Shown: positions 1-5,983 of the stretch, piece by piece
How the letters are laid out: every line of letters begins with the position of its first letter
Position numbering within the stretch: position 1 is the stretch's first letter
From: an uncultured Bacteroidia bacterium
Lineage (GTDB): Bacteria > Bacteroidota > Bacteroidia > Bacteroidales > CAJPTX01
DNA: 6,383 bases
Direction of reading: 5' to 3'
Assembly (NCBI GenBank): GCA_938040915.1
Contig: CALHZE010000101.1
Coordinates: forward strand, 1-6,383
Translations under genes and position numbers: made by a program
Notes under the pieces: generated by a model
Seen by the model: the letters and a program-made list of their open reading frames with translations, nothing else
What the model was told of the DNA's origin: nothing
The model's database searches: none

Positions 1-690
1 GGAGGGTGCGCCTACACGCACGACACACTCTCGGCGGCTTATCAAAACGGGCAATATTACACCGTGTACGTCTGCGAAGAGGAGCTGAGACGCGAGTGGT
101 CGCGCTACTCGGGGATGTCGCTCAACACACAGTTCCCTCCGTATGGAGAGACGCTTTATGACGGACTGTGTGCCTATCTCGCGAGTGCTGGGCATCGGCG
201 CGATTCGGTCGGGATGACCTTCCTTTCCTCCGCCGACATCGACGCCCTCGAGCATGGGGCGACGAGCGTAAAACAGCGTGGGCGCAGTTGGTTTTATCAG
301 ATGCTCTGGCACGAGCTCGCGCATGCCGAGCGGGTGCGGAGTGGCAAGAGCGAGGATCAGTCGCTCCTCTATGAGAGTTATCGCGCACTCAAGGAGCGGG
401 ACTATGCGGCGCTCCCGATCGGCGTGGTCGCTGCCTATAACCGTTGGGGGGCGATCCCTGTGGTATTCTTCGTTATATCTGTCCTAGGCTCCTTGTTGTG
501 GATTGGGATAAAATACCGCCGCTCGCACGCGTGGCATGTCTTATACCTTGTGGTGCTGTCGTTCTTGGTTGGGCACGGTCTGTTTACCCTCTACGGCTTC
601 TTTTACCTCCTGCTCGGGATTTGGTGGAGTGTGCGATATAAGAAGACCGTAATCTCCAAGGAGGAGGAGGAGGAGACGGCGAAAGCCTAA
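1..690 (+). CDS. O-antigen ligase/polymerase-like membrane protein, C-terminal part (5' end outside window)
   Basis: The frame is open from base 1 to the TAA at 688-690, giving 229 residues with no start in view. The GTG at 64 cuts into conserved sequence, so I do not take it as the start. Residues 5-33 (YTHDTL, then ENG-like QNG, then CEEELRREW) and 59-85 (YLASAGHRRDSVG, then DIDALEHG) resemble, from memory, the periplasmic region of Bacteroidales Wzy_C/WaaL-type O-antigen ligases, which typically read 'YLTSKGLRKDaeGV..L...DI..IE.G'. Two or three membrane segments follow at about 150-170 and 176-211, then a charged tail with five Glu in a row. Family members work at the inner membrane, joining or polymerising undecaprenyl-linked glycans on the periplasmic side. 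The usual GVGTGD segment and the His-Asn pair near it are not evident. Surface-glycan genes downstream (DUF4254, GT9) fit this role. The family call is fairly secure; the exact activity is not. Confidence 0.68.
   Translation, partial: GGCAYTHDTLSAAYQNGQYYTVYVCEEELRREWSRYSGMSLNTQFPPYGETLYDGLCAYLASAGHRRDSVGMTFLSSADIDALEHGATSVKQRGRSWFYQMLWHELAHAERVRSGKSEDQSLLYESYRALKERDYAALPIGVVAAYNRWGAIPVVFFVISVLGSLLWIGIKYRRSHAWHVLYLVVLSFLVGHGLFTLYGFFYLLLGIWWSVRYKKTVISKEEEEETAKA
661..675 (+). repeat. (GAG)5 trinucleotide run
   Basis: Five perfect GAG codons near the 3' end of the O-antigen ligase-like gene encode Glu221-Glu225 of the visible frame. A change in copy number would keep the frame and only alter the charge of the cytoplasmic tail. 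It is short, so length variation is possible but not shown. Confidence 0.6.
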
Positions 691-780
691 GGCGCGCAAC
701 TCGGCGAGGGAAGGAACACCGCTCGGAAGGTAACAAGAGAGCTCCTCAAAGAGTAAAAGGAGTATAACCAATACCCCAAC

Positions 781-2445
781 GTGATGATTGACCACTTACG
801 TAATTTCCCTATCTCGACAGACTCGTTTGAGAATATCCGCAACGAGGGGCGTATCTATGTTGACAAGACGAAACATATCGCCGAGTTGCGTCGACGTGGT
901 AGCTATGTGGTCGTGCTGTGTCGCCCGAGACGGTTAGGCAAGACCCTCTTCCTCACGACCCTAAAGGCATACTTTGAGGGAAAAAAGGAGCTCTTTAAGG
1001 GGCTCTATCTCGAGAAAGCCGAGGAAGAGATGGCGGCAGAAGAGAAACGCGAGGCGTGGATAAAGTACCCCATACTCCACTTTAATTTCTGCGGGGTGCA
1101 GGCGTCCCCCAACGGGCTAAAAGAGAAGCTAGACCAACAACTCTCTCGATGGGAGTCGGAGTATGGCTGTCAGCAACAATGTGACGACCCGTGTGAGCGT
1201 CTGGCTGTGCTGGTCGGGCACGTCCACAAACAGACCGGACAACGCGCAGTCATCTTGGTAGACGAAGCCGATCTGCCGCTCCAAGAAACCTTTGACAACC
1301 CCGAGCTCAATGATCGGAACAACCGGACGCTCTGCGCTTTCTATTCGGTCACCAAAAGCTATGAGCTAGACATCGAGATGTGTTTCCTAACGGGGCTCTC
1401 CCAAGTTAAGGAACGCAATATCTTCAGCGGGTTTAACAACTGGATAAATATCTCTTTTAACAAGACGTATCACGACATTTGCGGGCTCACAGAGCAGGAA
1501 GTAAAAGACAACTTTGCGCCCGAATTAACCGCATTGGCTAAAAAGCAAGGTTGTAGTGAGAAGGCGCTATTGGCAGACCTTGAGCGACGCTATGGCGGCT
1601 TTAACTTCGGTGGCGAGGAAGGTCTCTATAACCCTAATAGCCTGATGTATGTCTTTCGAGACCTGAGGTACGACTCTCATTGGGTGGATGAATATTCCCT
1701 GCGCTTCACGATCCCTGCGCTCATAGAGCAGAAGACCTTTATACCCGAGCTAGAGAAATTCCTATCCTCGGAGGATACGCTATTAAGCTCTGAGCCAACG
1801 TGGGGGAACGGCATACCTCGTCTTTTCCAAACGGGCTTTGTGTCGATAAAGCCCGAGAAGAGTAAGAAAGAGAAACGGGAAATGCAAATGACGAGACTTT
1901 GCAACCTCGGCTTCACAAACGAGGAAGAGATGTTCCCCTTACTACGCTGCCTCGCCGAACGCTATTTCCCCAGCACGACCGACACCGACCTATACCTCCG
2001 CTCCTTGGCTTGTTATAATGCCCTCGAGGAGGGAAAATTAGACGAAGCGCTGGCAGTGCTGACCGAGCTCCTGCAACGCATCTCTTACGAGCAGTTGCCT
2101 AGGGAAGGGGAGTATGATTGGGTAAAGAATCCGTATTACCAGACGGGGTTCTACCTCATCTTCCGCCGGCTAAGTGCGTCGCGCCCCGTTACGGTAACGT
2201 GTGAGGCGAAGAGTGTCGACGTGACCATACAGACACCAGCACATTGCTATATCTTTGCCTTTGCTTTCCTCAAGGAGGTTACGCCAGCCGATGCGCTCGC
2301 GTTGCTCAAGGAGCGAGAGTATGCGAATGCCTCAGACGGAGGGGCTGTCGCGTTACACCTAGTGGGCGTGAGCTTTAATGAAAAAAATCGTAACATTGGG
2401 GAGTATATAGAAGAGGTCGTTAGTGCTGGTACAGGAGAAAAGTAA
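781..2445 (+). CDS. AAA-ATPase-like protein with degenerate PD-(D/E)xK nuclease domain (PF09820 + PF08011-type)
   Basis: The protein has 554 residues from GTG 781; the ATG at 784 is an equally good start. AAAAGGAG lies at 755-762, about 20 bases upstream and far for a Shine-Dalgarno. The N-terminus carries the family opening (residues 7-30: RNFPISTDSFENIR, then IYVDKT). Walker A is RPRRLGKT (48-55), Walker B is ILVDEAD (158-164), and the family signature TGLSQVKERNIFSGFNNW spans 204-221. The Walker B flank is DEADLP where relatives usually have DEYDKP. The C-terminal domain (about 450-540) aligns by eye to the family nuclease. It keeps Glu475 and Asp480, but the usual IFEFK strand reads IFAFA (491-495), so the catalytic Glu and Lys are both Ala. 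The following Q is Leu508. The ATP-binding core looks intact and nuclease activity is unlikely. The family is often multicopy in Bacteroidales and its function is unknown. It is the first gene of a three-gene unit; ogt starts 9 bases after its stop. Confidence 0.88.
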   Translation: MMIDHLRNFPISTDSFENIRNEGRIYVDKTKHIAELRRRGSYVVVLCRPRRLGKTLFLTTLKAYFEGKKELFKGLYLEKAEEEMAAEEKREAWIKYPILHFNFCGVQASPNGLKEKLDQQLSRWESEYGCQQQCDDPCERLAVLVGHVHKQTGQRAVILVDEADLPLQETFDNPELNDRNNRTLCAFYSVTKSYELDIEMCFLTGLSQVKERNIFSGFNNWINISFNKTYHDICGLTEQEVKDNFAPELTALAKKQGCSEKALLADLERRYGGFNFGGEEGLYNPNSLMYVFRDLRYDSHWVDEYSLRFTIPALIEQKTFIPELEKFLSSEDTLLSSEPTWGNGIPRLFQTGFVSIKPEKSKKEKREMQMTRLCNLGFTNEEEMFPLLRCLAERYFPSTTDTDLYLRSLACYNALEEGKLDEALAVLTELLQRISYEQLPREGEYDWVKNPYYQTGFYLIFRRLSASRPVTVTCEAKSVDVTIQTPAHCYIFAFAFLKEVTPADALALLKEREYANASDGGAVALHLVGVSFNEKNRNIGEYIEEVVSAGTGEK

Positions 2446-2454
2446 TCGAAGAGA

Positions 2455-2991
2455 ATGTCTGCAGAGAATCCACAAATTATGATCTGCGCACCCTACACTG
2501 CTCCGTGTGGGGTGTTGCTTTTGGGGACGATAGATAATCGGCTCTGTCTATGTGATTGGCAAGCGTCGCGTAACCATGACAGTTTTCTGGCGGACGTAGA
2601 AGAACGTTTCCATGCGGAGTGTCGTGACGGAGAGAGCGAGACCCTCACGCGTGCCGCCCAGCAGTTGGATGAGTATTTTGCTGGGCAGCGTAAAACGTTT
2701 GATCTTCATCTCGATGTGGACGGTTCGTTTTTTCAAAACTTGGTGTGGAGTGAGTTGTTACAAATCCCTTTTGGAGAAACGCGGAGTTATCTGGAGGTGG
2801 CGCAAAGGGTCAGAAGCCCGCGGGCGATGCGCGCCGTAGCGAATGCGTGTGGAGCGAACCCCTTGTCGCTCTTTATCCCCTGTCACCGCGTGATCCGCTC
2901 TGATGGCTCGCTGGGGGGCTATGCCGGAGGGCTGCCAGAGGTAAAAGGGTGGTTGTTGGAGTGGGAAAAAAGTCTAGCAAAAGAAAAATAG
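2455..2991 (+). CDS. ogt: Methylated-DNA--[protein]-cysteine S-methyltransferase (Ogt/AdaB type)
   Basis: This suicide repair enzyme moves the alkyl group from O6-alkylguanine (and O4-alkylthymine) in DNA onto its own cysteine. At 178 residues it has the usual length for a stand-alone Ogt. The acceptor is Cys143 in the PCHRV signature (142-146). It is preceded by Asn135 (GANP), an Arg126 in the expected finger position, and the winged-helix stretch SYLEVAQRVRSPRAMRAVAN (111-130). After the acceptor come GGYAGG (154-159) and Glu169, which fits the buried Cys-His-Glu network. The N-terminal domain (about 9-80) is poorly conserved, as is normal. There is no Ada-type zinc domain. ATG 2455 follows the ATPase stop by 9 bases; ACAGGAG at 2430-2436 sits rather far upstream, within the ATPase gene. 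The gene is probably co-transcribed with both neighbours. No promoter of its own and no Ada box were seen. Confidence 0.95.
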   Translation: MSAENPQIMICAPYTAPCGVLLLGTIDNRLCLCDWQASRNHDSFLADVEERFHAECRDGESETLTRAAQQLDEYFAGQRKTFDLHLDVDGSFFQNLVWSELLQIPFGETRSYLEVAQRVRSPRAMRAVANACGANPLSLFIPCHRVIRSDGSLGGYAGGLPEVKGWLLEWEKSLAKEK

Positions 2992-3011
2992 AGAACCGAA
3001 GTAAAGAGAGA

Positions 3012-3956
3012 ATGGCATACGAAATGGAAGAAACACAGATCCCTTCGTTACACGACTGGGCGTGGTTTGGCGTCTTTCGTGAGGCTGTGAATACCTTAAG
3101 CGAGCTAGCCCTCCCCGAGCGTTGGTGTTATAAAAATGTGGACCCTAACTATCCGAATCCCATCCTTGCCGCTTACATCAAGTACACCTTTTACAGGTTG
3201 ATGAAAGAGAGAAAAGTCTTGTGTAACGGGCAGTATGCGGCCTTTAACACGGGGCTTGTGAATCGTTTTTATGACCCCATTTATGCCTTGTTTGACAAAA
3301 ACCGAAATGAGGGGAAGCAGGAATGGCATTTCCTAAACTTTTGCACCGCCGGTGAGGGGCGTGCTGGCAAGACGCTCACCAACAACTTCTCGTTGCCCGA
3401 GCGCGCCAGTTACTTCTCAGACCCTGCTGAGTTGATTTATGACCTTCGTGCTCCACGACCGCAACTTGATTGGCGTCGCATCGTCCTCGATAACATTAAC
3501 CGTATCCCCACTGCTTTTTGGGAAAGGTATACCCCAAAAGACTTCACCCTGCGCGACGTCAATACGCTCTCTGACAAGGACGTTTATTTTGCGAAACTCG
3601 CCTTTGCATTGGAAAATGACGAACAGACGTTTCGCGCGGTCAAGAGCCGTTTCACAGAAAGTCTCGAACTCGCGCTCAAGCGCGTGGCGTGGGACTTTAG
3701 GACGGCAGTCCCTATATACAATCTCAAGCGCGACGGGCTCTCTTTGTTATTTCCCTTATCGTTGCTTAACGACACCGAGATAGACCTTGCGTTGGTCATA
3801 GAGCGTCAAGAGAGGTCGGGGCTTTACATAGGGCACATGATTTTGCCCTTAGCGTGGGCTTATACAGATGCGCGTCTTATCATGCGCCCTGATAGCGATT
3901 GGTTACAAGTAGAGCAGATCGCTTCCTTAGGGTTTCCCTCCGACGAGCTCGTGTGA
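3012..3956 (+). CDS. DUF3825 domain-containing protein
   Basis: I start this 314-residue protein at ATG 3012, 20 bases after the ogt stop with AAAGAGAG in front. The in-frame GTG at 2949 would overlap ogt by 43 bases and add a lysine-rich leader without family support; ATG 3024 is also possible. Most of the protein matches my recollection of DUF3825 (PF12873): an N-terminal YIKYTFYRL helix (55-63), AAFNTGL (76-82), an aromatic patch at 105-110, LPERASYFSDPAELIYD (128-144), and RVAWDFRTAVPIYN (224-237). These are followed by PLSLLNDTEIDLALVIERQ (248-266) and AYTDARLIMRPDSDWL (283-298). The domain's function is unknown to me; it is sometimes found joined to nucleic-acid-binding modules, but none is visible here. 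No signal peptide or membrane segment is visible, so it is probably cytoplasmic. It is the last gene of the ATPase-ogt unit, and a stem-loop terminator lies 63 bases after its stop. Confidence 0.82.
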   Translation: MAYEMEETQIPSLHDWAWFGVFREAVNTLSELALPERWCYKNVDPNYPNPILAAYIKYTFYRLMKERKVLCNGQYAAFNTGLVNRFYDPIYALFDKNRNEGKQEWHFLNFCTAGEGRAGKTLTNNFSLPERASYFSDPAELIYDLRAPRPQLDWRRIVLDNINRIPTAFWERYTPKDFTLRDVNTLSDKDVYFAKLAFALENDEQTFRAVKSRFTESLELALKRVAWDFRTAVPIYNLKRDGLSLLFPLSLLNDTEIDLALVIERQERSGLYIGHMILPLAWAYTDARLIMRPDSDWLQVEQIASLGFPSDELV

Positions 3957-4019
3957 GGGGGGGAGGGATGCGACGTAAAAACGCCACCCTTTCTTTTGGG
4001 TGACCACCGCGACTAGATT

Positions 4020-4061
4020 GACGGACGCCGGATACTTTTCCGCGACGTCCGTCTTTATTTT
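4020..4061 (+). terminator. Intrinsic terminator after the DUF3825 gene
   Basis: GACGGACG (4020-4027) pairs perfectly with CGTCCGTC (4046-4053). An inner stem, CGGA (4029-4032) with TCCG (4039-4042), may stack on it. The tail TTTATTTT (4054-4061) follows directly. The T-rich side is on the + strand, so it should end the ATPase-ogt-DUF3825 transcript. A weaker five-pair hairpin, CACCC/GGGTG, sits upstream at 3985-4002. Confidence 0.75.
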
Positions 4062-4086
4062 CCCCTCCTCTAGGTATAAATACTGA

Positions 4087-4116
4087 TGTGAGGTTATTAA
4101 CGCGGCTTTACTTTTG
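4087..4116 (+). promoter_or_regulatory. Bacteroidota-type promoter for a small intergenic transcript
   Basis: TACTTTTG at 4109-4116 is an exact match to the Bacteroidota -7 element TAnnTTTG. TGTG at 4087-4090, 18 bases upstream, is a three-of-four match to the -33 TTTG. The sequence after the element (CAGTGTG) also looks like typical Bacteroidales start regions. Transcription would begin near 4121-4124 and meet the strong terminator at 4204-4240. The call rests on motif match only. Confidence 0.5.
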
Positions 4117-4146
4117 CAGTGTGAAAAAGAACATGTCACCCACGCG

Positions 4147-4194
4147 ATGAGAAACCAGACACCGCGTACACGGGGCAACCTATTAACTATATAA
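4147..4194 (+). CDS. Possible 15-residue micro-ORF (MRNQTPRTRGNLLTI)
   Basis: ATG 4147 to TAA 4192-4194 encodes MRNQTPRTRGNLLTI, ending 9 bases before the terminator stem. An even shorter frame, MSPTR (4133-4150), overlaps it by an ATGA junction, which would permit translational coupling. The sequence before ATG 4133 (GAAAAAGAAC) is purine-rich. I see no codon run typical of an amino-acid attenuator. An open frame this short can easily arise by chance; its placement between promoter and terminator is the only support. Confidence 0.22.
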   Translation: MRNQTPRTRGNLLTI

Positions 4195-4203
4195 CTAGTG
4201 CAC

Positions 4204-4240
4204 ACGCTGTCAGACTAAACCTACTCTGACAGCGTTTTTT
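4204..4240 (+). terminator. Strong intrinsic terminator, 11-pair stem with T6 tail
   Basis: ACGCTGTCAGA (4204-4214) pairs perfectly with TCTGACAGCGT (4225-4235) around a ten-base loop, and TTTTTT (4235-4240) follows. The poly-T is on the + strand only. It stops transcription entering from the intergenic unit just before the DUF4254 operon promoter, so it either ends a small RNA or acts as an attenuator. Confidence 0.88.
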
Positions 4241-4243
4241 GTA

Positions 4244-4251
4244 TACCTTTG
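4244..4251 (+). promoter_or_regulatory. Bacteroidota -7 element for the DUF4254-GT9-queF operon
   Basis: TACCTTTG matches the TAnnTTTG consensus exactly. Transcription would start near 4255-4258, leaving an A-rich leader of about 21-24 bases before ATG 4279. No good -33 TTTG is present; that position falls inside the terminator stem (nearest is TCTG at 4225-4228, 15 bases upstream). The promoter may therefore be weak or activator-dependent. Confidence 0.55.
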
Positions 4252-4278
4252 TCACAAGCAGTAACAAAATATAGCGCT

Positions 4279-4890
4279 ATGAGCTTTACGGTAGAGTGTA
4301 ACCGCATCTTCTGGGATGCCACGCTGGCGTACCGACGCCTCAGTAACCTCAACGACACCCCCGAAAATCCCTACCCCACGGGCTCCCTGTTTGCCCTCCT
4401 CTATGACAAAAACTGGGTAGACAACGTACAGTGGGACTTGGAAGACCTCATCCGAAACCCCAATATAGACCCCGCCGAGGCGCTGACCCTCAAACGTAAA
4501 ATTGACGCCCTTAACCAACGGCGCACCGATACCGTCGAGCAGATCGATACCCTCTTTCTGCAACAGTTTGCCAGCGTCAAGCCGCGCGAGGGCGCTACGC
4601 TTAACACAGAGAGCCCCGCATGGGCGGTTGACCGTCTCTCCATCCTCAACCTCAAGATCTTTCACATGCAGCGGCAAGCGACCGATCTTGACGCTACCCC
4701 CGAACACCGCGCGCGATGCCAACAGAAGCTCGACGTCCTCCTCGAGCAACGCGTCGACCTTTCCACAGCCCTCGAGCAGCTCCTTGAGGATTATGCTGAG
4801 GGCTCAAAGGTCATGAAGACCTACCGACAGATGAAGATGTATAACGACCCCTCCCTCAACCCCATCCTTCGCGGTAAAGACAACCATTAA
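4279..4890 (+). CDS. DUF4254 domain-containing protein
   Basis: I choose ATG 4279, giving 203 residues. The upstream TTG at 4249 lies within the promoter element, and the family begins at about MSFTVECNRIF. Residues follow the DUF4254 (PF14063) pattern closely: NPYPTGSLFALLYDKNWVDN (30-49), VQWDLEDLIRNPNIDPAEAL (50-69), LKRKIDALNQRRTD (71-84), NTESPAWAVDRLSILNLKI (109-127), and LLEQRVDLSTALEQLLED (154-171). The end, KVMKTYRQMKMYNDPSLNPI (177-196), matches too. It looks all-helical and soluble, without signal peptide or membrane segments. The biochemical role is unknown. In Bacteroidota, as I recall, this gene commonly sits beside a GT9 heptosyltransferase-like gene, as here with an 11-base gap, so a part in lipopolysaccharide core or other surface glycan assembly is a reasonable inference. 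The first residues of the mRNA leader are A-rich, in keeping with Bacteroidota translation starts. Confidence 0.9.
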   Translation: MSFTVECNRIFWDATLAYRRLSNLNDTPENPYPTGSLFALLYDKNWVDNVQWDLEDLIRNPNIDPAEALTLKRKIDALNQRRTDTVEQIDTLFLQQFASVKPREGATLNTESPAWAVDRLSILNLKIFHMQRQATDLDATPEHRARCQQKLDVLLEQRVDLSTALEQLLEDYAEGSKVMKTYRQMKMYNDPSLNPILRGKDNH

Positions 4891-4901
4891 CGCCGCCGAT
4901 T

Positions 4902-5960
4902 GTGAAAGAAAAACATCTCTTACTCATCCGCTTGAGTGCCTTGGGCGACATCGTGATGCTCCTCCCCGTGGTGCGCGCTCTGCGTGAAAATTACCCTGAG
5001 CTCCCGCTCACAGTGCTCTCGCAACCCTTTGCGCGCCCCTTCTTCGAAGATATCCCCGGCGTGACCTTCTTCGCAGCCGAGCTCCGTGGACGTCACCACG
5101 GCATCCGAGGGCTATGGCGTTTGGCGGGCGACCTTAAGCGAAGCACAAAGTTTACCCACCTTGCGGATACTCACAGCGTTATCCGCTCGTGGCTCTTACG
5201 TTTTTTCCTTACCTTAAGAACCTTTCCCCGCGGCTATAAGAGCGCTACTCTAGACAAGGGGCGTCGCGAGAAGAAGGCGCTGGTGAGACAGCACGACAAA
5301 CAGCTCACGCCCCTCGAGCACTCGGTGACGCGCTATGCCGAGGTGCTCAAAAAGCTCGGCTTCCCACTCGTGGTGCCCTACCAATTGGGTGGGCTACAGG
5401 CACGAGAAATTACGACACAACTCGAACCCCTCTTGAGAGAAACTCGCCTACGCGTGGGGATCGCCCCCTTTGCCAAGCACCGTGGCAAACGCTATGACCT
5501 CGACCAGATGCTCGCCCTTGTCAAGAAACTGCACAAACGCGGCATACAGATTTTCCTCTTTGGCTCACGAGGCGAAGAGCAGTTGCTCCTCGAGCGCTGG
5601 GTCACCAAACCCGACATCGTCGTCGTACCCGCCCTCGGGCTCAACCTCCTAGACGAGTTGCGCTTAATGCGACACCTCGACCTTATGGTCGCCATGGACT
5701 CTGCCAATATGCACCTCGCCTCTTGGGCAGGTACGCGTGTCCTCTCCGTATGGGGGGCGACGCACCCGTATGCTGGCTTTTACGGATGGGGACAGGATGA
5801 GGCGCTCGCCGTGGGGCGCGACGACCTCCCTTGCCGCCCCTGCTCGGTCTATGGCAACAAACCCTGTTTGCGCGGCGACTATGCCTGTCTTGACATCCCC
5901 GTCGACGAGCTCTATAAGCGGGCGCTCGCCCTCCTCCCCATCCCCGCAGAAGAAGTCTAA
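4902..5960 (+). CDS. Glycosyltransferase family 9 (ADP-heptose:LPS heptosyltransferase-like)
   Basis: The protein has 352 residues from GTG 4902, 11 bases after the DUF4254 stop. GTG is preferred because the family's first strand, LLLIRLSALGDIVMLLPVVRAL, begins at residue 6 and the next Met is inside it. GT9 enzymes have two Rossmann-like domains and move heptose or similar sugars from nucleotide donors onto lipopolysaccharide core at the cytoplasmic face of the inner membrane. Visible landmarks are GD (15-16) in the N-domain, APFAKHRGKRYDLDQM (188-203) at the start of the C-domain, and the donor-site stretch MDSANMHLASWAGT (265-278). VWGATHPYAGFYGW (283-296) follows. A cysteine set, C311-x2-C314-x7-C322-x6-C329, lies near the C-terminus and may bind a metal. 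The real donor and acceptor sugars cannot be told from sequence. The gene lies between DUF4254 and queF in what looks like one operon. Confidence 0.9.
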   Translation: MKEKHLLLIRLSALGDIVMLLPVVRALRENYPELPLTVLSQPFARPFFEDIPGVTFFAAELRGRHHGIRGLWRLAGDLKRSTKFTHLADTHSVIRSWLLRFFLTLRTFPRGYKSATLDKGRREKKALVRQHDKQLTPLEHSVTRYAEVLKKLGFPLVVPYQLGGLQAREITTQLEPLLRETRLRVGIAPFAKHRGKRYDLDQMLALVKKLHKRGIQIFLFGSRGEEQLLLERWVTKPDIVVVPALGLNLLDELRLMRHLDLMVAMDSANMHLASWAGTRVLSVWGATHPYAGFYGWGQDEALAVGRDDLPCRPCSVYGNKPCLRGDYACLDIPVDELYKRALALLPIPAEEV

Positions 5961-5983
5961 CCCTTATCTCCCAACACGAGACA

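Larger units (their letters stand above)
4122..4240 (+). ncRNA. Candidate small RNA of about 119 nt (or leader/micro-ORF transcript)
   Basis: A promoter-like element ends at 4116 and an eleven-pair terminator with a T6 tail ends at 4240. With no gene over 15 codons between them, the pair defines a short independent transcript. The preceding gene already has its own terminator (4020-4061), so the second one needs another RNA to stop. Besides the terminator hairpin, ACGCG (4142-4146) can pair with CGCGT (4163-4167). I do not recognise any named RNA family. It could be a regulatory sRNA, the mRNA of a micro-peptide (see 4147-4194), or an attenuated leader of the downstream DUF4254 operon. The exact 5' end is inferred from the promoter position. 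Confidence 0.45.

Noticed and set aside
301..330. HELAH (residues 104-108 of the first protein) looks like a zinc protease HExxH motif.
   Set aside because: It lies in a stretch that aligns with the O-antigen ligase pattern (YQMLWHELAHAE against the family's 'Y..LWE...Y'), so the resemblance is probably chance.
742..762. CTCCT (742-746) could pair with AGGAG (758-762) and hide a ribosome binding site before the ATPase gene.
   Set aside because: Only five pairs with an eleven-base loop, and the AGGAG is too far from the start codon to be clearly functional.
2949..3011. Extended GTG start for the DUF3825 protein.
   Set aside because: It would overlap ogt by 43 bases and add a basic stretch with no family match; ATG 3012 has a purine-rich leader.
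3957..3967. G7 run followed by A and GGG just after the DUF3825 stop; a possible phase-variable tract.
   Set aside because: It lies after the stop codon and is short, so slippage would not change a protein, and no promoter overlaps it.
3927..4205. 92-codon open frame on the minus strand across the intergenic region.
   Set aside because: It runs through two + strand stem-loops and a promoter element, overlaps the end of the DUF3825 gene, and resembles no family I know.
4252..4749. 165-codon open frame antisense to DUF4254.
   Set aside because: It mirrors a well-supported conserved gene in a GC-rich region, where long antisense frames arise by chance.
5961..5983. Possible preQ1 riboswitch before queF.
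   Set aside because: Only 23 bases separate the GT9 stop from the queF start, too short for the aptamer, and the gene appears to be read from the upstream promoter.
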